From NCBI GenBank assembly GCA_934168005.1, contig CAKPMN010000015.1:1-25660 (forward strand): DNA of 25,660 nucleotides, read 5' to 3'. Made by a program: the position numbers and the translations under genes. Of the stretch, positions 20,898-25,660 are shown in pieces. The DNA is from an uncultured Bacilli bacterium (GTDB taxonomy: Bacteria; Bacillota_I; Bacilli_A; RF39; UBA660). Position 1 is the stretch's first letter. The number at the start of each line of letters is the position of its first letter. The notes under the pieces were generated by a model, which was not told the origin of the DNA, searched no databases, and saw nothing but the letters and a program-made list of their open reading frames with translations.

Positions 20898-21747
20898 AAT
20901 TATTAAACTTATCCATATTTACAGTAAAATCGCTAACTAAATCATTGAATTTAAGCAAATTATTAGCTAATTCATTTTTATCTGATTCATATTTAATATG
21001 ATCTAATTCTAATTGACGTTTTTCTTCTTCTATTTCATCTTTTTGTTGTTTTAAAGTTTCTGTTAAAAGATCTAATTCTTTTTGTTTTTCTTCTAATTCT
21101 AATTTTTGTTGTCTTTTTAGTTCTTTTACTCTTTCAAACTCTTCTTGTTTATAAGTTTCAAAACGCTTTCTTTCTTGTTCATATTTTTCACGAGCTTCTT
21201 TTAATTTTTGTACTTGCTCATCCAATTCATTTTTCTTATCTCTTAATTTTTGAGTAACTGCATCTTTATATGAATTAATTTTTTCTATATCATTTTTCTT
21301 TACTTCTTCAAAAGCTTTTCTAGCATTTTCTAATTCTTCAAATTTTTTATCAATTTGCTCTTTCATTTCTACATTGCGAGCAAATATATTTTTAGCTTCT
21401 AACACACCAGTTGTAGCTTTTTCAAACATTTGATTTATATCTTTTGAAGATTCGCCTTCTTCAGAATCTTCATCTTCTTCATTTGATTCAACATCATCTG
21501 TTGATTCATTAGAACTTTCTATACTTTCAGTAGAAACTGGTTCTATTTCTTCCATAGTATCTTCTACTGGTTTTTCTTCTTCTAATTCATCCAATGTTAC
21601 TGGTTCATCTTTTTTTACCATTTCTAATTCTATGGTAGCATCACTTACATTGTCTTCTTTTTCACTAAATTCTTTATTTTCTTCTTTTACCTGTTCAATA
21701 TCGGCCGCTAGTAAATCAAAACTAGCATTGTTCTTTTTCTTAGACAT
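20896..21747 (-). CDS. Acidic coiled-coil protein, paralogue of its upstream neighbour
   Basis: Function unknown. Of 283 residues, about the first 100 are very acidic and probably disordered (SNEEDEDSEEGESSKD). Residues about 105-265 are one long charged coiled coil rich in E, K, Q and R. It ends LLKFNDLVSDFTVNMDKFNN, resembling the upstream protein's ending (ARFKELVSQFNSGFQQL), so the two are likely paralogues with the same plan: acidic tail, short hydrophobic patch (TGVLEAKNIFARNV), coiled coil, C-terminal cap. There is no membrane segment. The start is 8 nt after the upstream stop with AAGGTAG as ribosome site, so they form one operon. A filament-like or scaffold role is a guess. Confidence 0.8.
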   Translation of the reverse strand: MSKKKNNASFDLLAADIEQVKEENKEFSEKEDNVSDATIELEMVKKDEPVTLDELEEEKPVEDTMEEIEPVSTESIESSNESTDDVESNEEDEDSEEGESSKDINQMFEKATTGVLEAKNIFARNVEMKEQIDKKFEELENARKAFEEVKKNDIEKINSYKDAVTQKLRDKKNELDEQVQKLKEAREKYEQERKRFETYKQEEFERVKELKRQQKLELEEKQKELDLLTETLKQQKDEIEEEKRQLELDHIKYESDKNELANNLLKFNDLVSDFTVNMDKFNN

Positions 21748-21755
21748 AGTCTACC

Positions 21756-22919
21756 TTATTCTTTATCACCAGGTAATTGTTGAAAACCAGAATTAAATTG
21801 TGAAACCAATTCTTTAAAGCGAGCAACACTTTGTGATAAGTTTTTACTTTCAAGTTCTAATTTCTTTTCCTCTAATTCTTTGAATTTAGCAAATTGTTCT
21901 TCTTGTTTTTTAAGTTCTGCTTGTGCATTTTTTAATTTTTCTGCATCTAATTCTTTTTCTTTTTCGAATTGTTCTCTTTCTGTTTCTAAAGTTTGTCTAT
22001 CAGCTGAAAGTTTATCATCATTAATTGTTTTTTCTTTAACAAATTGTTCTTTTTCTGTTTCTAATTTAATACGTTCTGATTTCAATTTTTCTTCTGTTAT
22101 AGCTCTTTCTTTAGCAAATGCTGCTTTTTCAGATTCTAATCTTTGTTTATCTGATTTCAATTTTTCTTCTTCTAAATCTTTGTAAGAAGAGAATTGTTGT
22201 TTCTCATCGGCTAATTTTTCATTATTAATTTTTAATGTTTGTTCCGCTAAAGCTAATTCAGCACGAGTAGCTTCAACATCAGCATTAAATTGAGCTTCTT
22301 CACTAGCAACTCTAGCTTTTTGAGTTCTAACATATTCTTTGCATTGTGCTTTTTCTAATTCTATGGCTTCTTTTTGAGTTTCTACAAATTTAGCAAATTC
22401 TTCTTTATCCTTTTCCAACTTATCTTGCATTTCAACTAAGTTAGCTTCATTAATATTTACAGTTTTCTTTTGTTCAATTAAATTTGAAATAAAATTGTTA
22501 GCTCCTGTTACATCGCTATATAAACTATCGAACAAAGCATCAAAATTTGCATTTTCTACATCTTTTGGATTTAAATCAGAAGATGCTTCTGATACTTTTG
22601 CTATTTCTTCATTTGTTAATTCAAAATCTTTAACTTCTGGAGCAGCTTCCATTGCCTTTTCTTCTATCTCTTCACTCTTCATTTCAGAAACTTTAGGTTT
22701 GTCTTCTGATTTACCTAAATCAGTTATTCCTACTTCTTTAGCAATTTCATCTAAATTAATTGTATCTTCTGGATTTGTAGAATATATCATTTCGTCTAAA
22801 GAGTTTGGATCCTCATAATAAAAATCATCTGCGTCATCAACCTTATCAACGTTTTGAGCCATATCACGTATTACTGCATTATCTAAATTTTGAACTACTT
22901 CATTAGTATTTTCCATCAT
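21756..22919 (-). CDS. Acidic coiled-coil protein with 25-residue repeats
   Basis: Function unknown. It has 387 residues from the ATG at 22919. An upstream ATG at 22928 directly abuts the AAGGAG ribosome site, whereas 22919 sits 9 nt from it. Residues about 1-140 are acidic and likely unstructured. TGANNFISNLIEQKK (about 138-152) matches the paralogue's TGVLEAKNIF patch. From about 155 to the end it is a continuous coiled coil, with five 25-residue repeats near the end (EEKLKSDKQRLESEKAAFAK, EEKLKSERIKLETEKEQFVK and so on). The cap is RFKELVSQFNSGFQQL. It heads a two-gene operon with its paralogue, after an extended -10 and just downstream of the sigma factor gene. Confidence 0.82.
   Translation of the reverse strand: MMENTNEVVQNLDNAVIRDMAQNVDKVDDADDFYYEDPNSLDEMIYSTNPEDTINLDEIAKEVGITDLGKSEDKPKVSEMKSEEIEEKAMEAAPEVKDFELTNEEIAKVSEASSDLNPKDVENANFDALFDSLYSDVTGANNFISNLIEQKKTVNINEANLVEMQDKLEKDKEEFAKFVETQKEAIELEKAQCKEYVRTQKARVASEEAQFNADVEATRAELALAEQTLKINNEKLADEKQQFSSYKDLEEEKLKSDKQRLESEKAAFAKERAITEEKLKSERIKLETEKEQFVKEKTINDDKLSADRQTLETEREQFEKEKELDAEKLKNAQAELKKQEEQFAKFKELEEKKLELESKNLSQSVARFKELVSQFNSGFQQLPGDKE
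21795..22169 (-). repeat. Five 75-bp coding repeats (25 residues each)
   Basis: Units fall on residues about 251-275, 276-300, 301-325, 326-350 and 351-375. Units 1-4 keep a (D/E/A)(E/D)KL start, a Leu at position 11 and Phe at position 18. The last unit has drifted and merges into the C-terminal cap (ARFKELVSQF). Units 2 and 3 share LETE(K/R)EQF. The even 25-residue spacing without indels fits a non-canonical (hendecad-containing) coiled coil extended by tandem duplication. Confidence 0.75.
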
Positions 22920-22975
22920 AAAAAACATCTCCTTTTTATTCTTTAGTAACCCCCACTACTATATTTATCATTAAC

Positions 22976-22984
22976 AGTATAGCA
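22976..22984 (-). promoter_or_regulatory. Extended -10 of the coiled-coil operon
   Basis: TGCTATACT on the minus strand (TG-N-TATACT) lies about 57 nt before the ATG. The -35 region is only T and A and overlaps the A/T hairpin at 22986-23022. Transcription probably also starts here independently of the sigma factor gene. Confidence 0.5.
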
Positions 22985-22985
22985 T

Positions 22986-23023
22986 AAAAAAATAAAAAAA
23001 CATACTATTTTTTTATTTTTTTT
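22986..23023 (-). terminator. A/T-only hairpin after the sigma factor gene, possible terminator
   Basis: A7-T-A7 (22986-23000) pairs perfectly over 15 bp with T7-A-T7 (23008-23022) around catacta. On the minus strand it starts right after the sigma factor's stop codon. It has no G-C pair, so termination is doubtful. The symmetry is striking even in this A/T-rich DNA. Confidence 0.4.
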
Positions 23024-23024
23024 A

Positions 23025-23630
23025 TTATTTTTCTTCTTTTAAAATTTTTCTAGTTTTAATTCTAATTCTCTGTATTGCATTATCTATAGCTTTCGAATCT
23101 TTTTCTAATATTTCTGATATTTCTTTATAATTAAAATTATGATATTTTAGTTCAAAGACTTGATATTCAAAATCTGTTAATTCTTGTTTTATCTTCATAA
23201 AGAAATTTTCTTCTCTTTCATTTGAAATAACTATATTCAAAGGATCGTTATCATCATTAATTATAATATTTTCTAAAGAATAAGAACTACTATCATCATC
23301 TTGTTCAAAAGGAATTGATTCATTTAATATCTTATGTTTAAGTCTATTAGAACTTATTAAAAATGATATCATTCTTCTTTCAATACATGTAGTTGCATAA
23401 GTATAAAATGTCGTATCCATCGATGAATTAAAACCTTTTATAGCTTCATTTAAAGCAAGTCTTCCTTCCTGTAACAAGTCATTTAAATCTATTCCTAACC
23501 TATCATTAACTTTTAAGTAACGTTTAGCCTTAGAATCAATAAATGGCTCATATTTTTTATATATAATCTCTAAAGCTTCTTCATTTCCACTATTTATATA
23601 ATCTAATAACTCTTGATCATTATAGTCCAT
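23025..23630 (-). CDS. sigH: SigH-like RNA polymerase sigma factor
   Basis: This sigma-70 family protein of 201 residues directs RNA polymerase to alternative promoters. Region 2 is clear: EEALEIIYKKYEPFIDSKAKRYL, then DLNDLLQEGRLALNEAIKGF and the region 2.4-like FYTYATTCIERRMISFLI. Region 4 ends in a helix-turn-helix (FNYKEISEILEKDSKAIDNAIQRIRIKTRKIL). Length, sequence type and position directly after mrnC-rlmB match SigH of Bacillus, where it drives stationary-phase and competence genes. The target set here is unknown. The ATG lies inside the end of rlmB (11-nt overlap), with TAGGAG as ribosome site. Confidence 0.85.
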   Translation of the reverse strand: MDYNDQELLDYINSGNEEALEIIYKKYEPFIDSKAKRYLKVNDRLGIDLNDLLQEGRLALNEAIKGFNSSMDTTFYTYATTCIERRMISFLISSNRLKHKILNESIPFEQDDDSSSYSLENIIINDDNDPLNIVISNEREENFFMKIKQELTDFEYQVFELKYHNFNYKEISEILEKDSKAIDNAIQRIRIKTRKILKEEK

Positions 23631-24324
23631 TTTTACTCCTACACTTTAACGCTTCAAAAATTACTATACCAGCAGCTACTGATGCATTTAAACTATTTGT
23701 AGTTCCCCTCATAGGAATAGATGCAATAAAATCAGAATTTTTTAAAACTAAATCACTAACACCACTACCTTCATTTCCAATTATAATTGCAGTAGAACCA
23801 GTATAATCTATTTTAGTATAATCTTCTCCATCCATATCAGTTGCAACTATCCAATAATTATTTTTCTTCAAAGTTTCTATTGTTTGATTTAAATTTGTTA
23901 CAGCAACAATTTTCATATTATCTATTGCACCTGTACTAACTTTAATAACAGTTGGATTAACACTAACACTTCTATTTTTAGGAATAATAATTCCATCTAC
24001 TCCAGCTGCTTCACATGTACGTATAATAGCTCCAAAATTATGAGGATCTTCTAAATGATCTAATATAACTAAAAATCCATTCTCCCTCATAACATTTTCT
24101 AATTCTTCATATTCATAATCTTTAACCTCAGCTATCACTCCTTGATGGATAGAATCAGTCATTCTATTCATTTTATCTTTTGGTAAATATTTAACTGGGA
24201 CATTTGATTTTTCTATTAATGACAAAATATAATTGTCACGAAATCCATTTTGTAAATAAATCTTTGATATTTCTTCCTTATTTTCTAAAGCTGATGTAAC
24301 TACATTTCTTCCATATATTTTCAT
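23620..24324 (-). CDS. rlmB: 23S rRNA (guanosine-2'-O-)-methyltransferase RlmB
   Basis: This SPOUT (TrmH-type) enzyme methylates the 2'-O of a conserved guanosine in 23S rRNA (G2251 in E. coli). At 234 residues it is complete. An N-terminal substrate-binding domain (GRNVVTSALENKEEISKIYLQ) is followed by the catalytic knot: motif 1 NFGAIIRTCEAAGVDGIIIPK, motif 2 IIGNEGSGVSDLV and motif 3 IPMRGTTNSLNASVAAGIVIFEAL. Its ATG overlaps the mrnC stop (TAATG), with GAGAGGGA as ribosome site. The sigma factor gene overlaps its 3' end. Confidence 0.95.
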   Translation of the reverse strand: MKIYGRNVVTSALENKEEISKIYLQNGFRDNYILSLIEKSNVPVKYLPKDKMNRMTDSIHQGVIAEVKDYEYEELENVMRENGFLVILDHLEDPHNFGAIIRTCEAAGVDGIIIPKNRSVSVNPTVIKVSTGAIDNMKIVAVTNLNQTIETLKKNNYWIVATDMDGEDYTKIDYTGSTAIIIGNEGSGVSDLVLKNSDFIASIPMRGTTNSLNASVAAGIVIFEALKCRSKNGL

Positions 24325-24695
24325 TATAAATCCCTCTCTATTATATAATTCATAATTTCTTCTATTCTTTCTAAATTATTTTCAAAATATAAATATCCTA
24401 TTAAAGCTTCTATTCCAGTAGCATTTTTATAAGTTATCATAGATGAATATTTAGGTTTATGATTTGATTTATGATTTCTAGCCCTATAAACAACTTTTTC
24501 CTCATCATCACTTAAAAATTTATTTTCTAACATGTCTTTTAAATAATTAGCCTGACTAGATGCACTAACATACTTAATTGCTTCTTTTTGTAAATCATTA
24601 ACCTTAACTATATTTTTAGATATTAAAAATTTTCTTATATAAAATTCATAAATACTATCACCTAAATAAGCTAAAACTAAAGCATTCTTTTCCAT
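24324..24695 (-). CDS. mrnC: Mini-ribonuclease III
   Basis: MrnC is an RNase III-type nuclease domain without a double-stranded RNA-binding domain. In Bacillus it matures the 23S rRNA ends. The family core is visible: LAYLGDSIYEFYIRKFL with the catalytic acidic residues, YVSASSQANYLKDML, RARNHKSNHKPKYSSMITYKNATGIEALIGYLYF. Start choice: the ATG at 24695 gives MEKNALVLAYLGD. Upstream GTG/ATG codons at 24704 and 24701 are possible, because no strong ribosome site decides. TGATAAAAT (24719-24711) just upstream may be the promoter. Together with rlmB and the sigma gene it repeats the Bacillus order, but cysS is absent upstream. Confidence 0.92.
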   Translation of the reverse strand: MEKNALVLAYLGDSIYEFYIRKFLISKNIVKVNDLQKEAIKYVSASSQANYLKDMLENKFLSDDEEKVVYRARNHKSNHKPKYSSMITYKNATGIEALIGYLYFENNLERIEEIMNYIIERDL

Positions 24696-24824
24696 AAACA
24701 TCACACTTTCATTTTATCATAAAAATAATCTTTTTCATAATTTTAACAAAACTTATTTACATAAACAAACAATAAATATCCTATATTTACATATATTTAT
24801 AAACAAATAGTGTATAAAATAATT

Positions 24825-24853
24825 AAAAAAAGGAATTTTTATTTTCCTTTTTT
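24825..24853 (-). terminator. rbgA terminator overlapping its stop codon
   Basis: The stem aaaaaaggaa (24826-24835) pairs with ttcctttttt (24844-24853) around an 8-nt loop, with further T following on the minus strand. The rbgA TAA (24854-24852) overlaps the ascending arm. Confidence 0.75.
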
Positions 24854-25660
24854 ATTCAAATCTATCAAAAGTTATATTTTTAATAACACCATCTTTTACT
24901 TCTTTTAAAATGATGGAACATACTCCACCTTTAGATAAACATCCTCTTTTTTTACCTATAAATTCTAAACTTGAAATAATATCTTCATTTAATTCTCTTA
25001 TACCAAAACGTTCATTAAGAATTTCTGGATAATATTTTTCTAAAGTTTCTAATATATAGATTGAAACTTTATCTATAGGCAATATTTCTTCTTTTATAGC
25101 TGTTAGACTTGCTAAATTAAAAGCAACATTCTCCTCAAATTTTGGCCATAAAACACCCGGCGTATCAAGTAATTCAATTGAATCATTTATACGAATCCAA
25201 CTAAGACTTTTTGTTACACCAGGTCTATTTCCAACATCAACAGATTTTTTACCAACTAATCTGTTAATTAAAGTAGATTTACCAACGTTTGGAATACCAA
25301 CGACTAAAACACGAGCTTTTCTCTCTTTCATCCCTTTTTTTATAAGTTTTTCATTTTTAACATTCATTATTTTCATTATTTCTTTTATTATAGGATTTAT
25401 GGAATCATTAAATAAATCAATCGGTATAACGACATATCCTTTTTCTTCATAATAATTTATCCATTTTTTTGTTTCTAATTTATCACATAAATCATATTTA
25501 GTCATAACCATTATTCTAGGTTTATTTAAAGTATAATTATCTATATCTATCAACTTGCTTGATTTTGGCATACGAGAATCTACTACTTCCAAAACAACAT
25601 CTATTAAACCTATTTTTTCTTGTATTTGTCTTTTAGCTTTTGCCATGTGTCCTGGATACC
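24852..25660 (-). CDS. rbgA: Ribosome biogenesis GTPase A, 5' end beyond the window
   Basis: RbgA (YlqF) is a circularly permuted GTPase needed for late 50S subunit assembly. The permuted order is visible: G4 first (MTKYDL), then G1 (GIPNVGKSTLINRL), the G2 region (NRPGVTKS) and G3 (DTPGVL). The reading frame is open to the right edge and encodes YPGHMAKAKRQI, matching the family's WFPGHMAKA start. The Met at 25646 is therefore internal, and only a few N-terminal residues are missing. The C-terminal helical domain (GIRELNEDIISSLEFIGKKRGCL) is complete. Confidence 0.95.
   Translation of the reverse strand, partial: YPGHMAKAKRQIQEKIGLIDVVLEVVDSRMPKSSKLIDIDNYTLNKPRIMVMTKYDLCDKLETKKWINYYEEKGYVVIPIDLFNDSINPIIKEIMKIMNVKNEKLIKKGMKERKARVLVVGIPNVGKSTLINRLVGKKSVDVGNRPGVTKSLSWIRINDSIELLDTPGVLWPKFEENVAFNLASLTAIKEEILPIDKVSIYILETLEKYYPEILNERFGIRELNEDIISSLEFIGKKRGCLSKGGVCSIILKEVKDGVIKNITFDRFE

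Noticed and set aside
22934..22971. Eleven-codon ORF (MINIVVGVTKE) before the coiled-coil operon
   Set aside because: Its ATG would fall at about the expected transcript start, with no ribosome site. Chance is likely in a short leader.
25644..25646. Met at 25646 as the start of RbgA
   Set aside because: The frame stays open to the window edge and encodes YPGH just upstream, the family's conserved N-terminal motif, so the real start is outside.

Overview
The window is strongly A+T-rich and almost fully coding. All genes but one lie on the minus strand. Family content and order point to a low-GC Bacillota, class Bacilli or a Mollicutes-related uncultured gut lineage. The evidence is the Bacillus-like run mrnC-rlmB-sigH-type sigma factor, RbgA, a long TopA, XerC, pyruvate phosphate dikinase and strong AGGAGG-type ribosome binding sites. 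The intact genes stop with TAA, and one with TAG. No gene needs an internal TGA, so there is no sign of the mycoplasma code. The lineage assignment is inference.

Left part (1-5,620): a truncated tRNA-Ile(GAT) with a clear promoter is followed by an accessory-looking stretch. It holds the alkylation-repair glycosylase tag, a broken O6-alkylguanine methyltransferase gene (two frameshifts and one stop), an acidic unknown protein, a membrane-anchored XRE regulator, a pentapeptide-repeat-like protein, a family 3 membrane acyltransferase and an orphan 298-residue protein. The orphan lies between the intact ppdK 3' end and a decayed second copy of that 3' end.

Middle (5,589-16,016): ppdK has its own TTGAAA-17-TATAAT promoter and a terminator. 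Upstream of it is the most striking locus. A 2136-residue membrane-anchored protein carries six glycine-rich modules of the type found in ALK/LTK receptors and bacterial surface proteins. It is translationally coupled to a small membrane-anchored protein. A 28-codon leader ORF precedes it. A 78-residue XRE repressor is divergently transcribed. Three 13-bp operator-like palindromes, 31-32 bp apart, sit on the intergenic promoter: one upstream of the -35, one inside the -35/-10 spacer and one just past the expected transcription start. The operon ends in a long inverted repeat that pairs best in the sense RNA, then an intrinsic terminator.

Right part (16,015-25,660): mostly housekeeping. It holds xerC overlapping an unknown 572-residue protein, topA with its own promoter, two paralogous acidic coiled-coil proteins of unknown function, a SigH-like sigma factor, rlmB, mrnC (a tightly overlapping rRNA-processing set) and rbgA, which runs off the window end. 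In three genes (topA, the distal coiled-coil gene and rbgA) the stop codon lies inside the intrinsic terminator hairpin.

Best candidate for an undescribed system: the regulator / operator triplet / leader ORF / giant glycine-rich surface protein / partner protein locus at 8,343-15,989.
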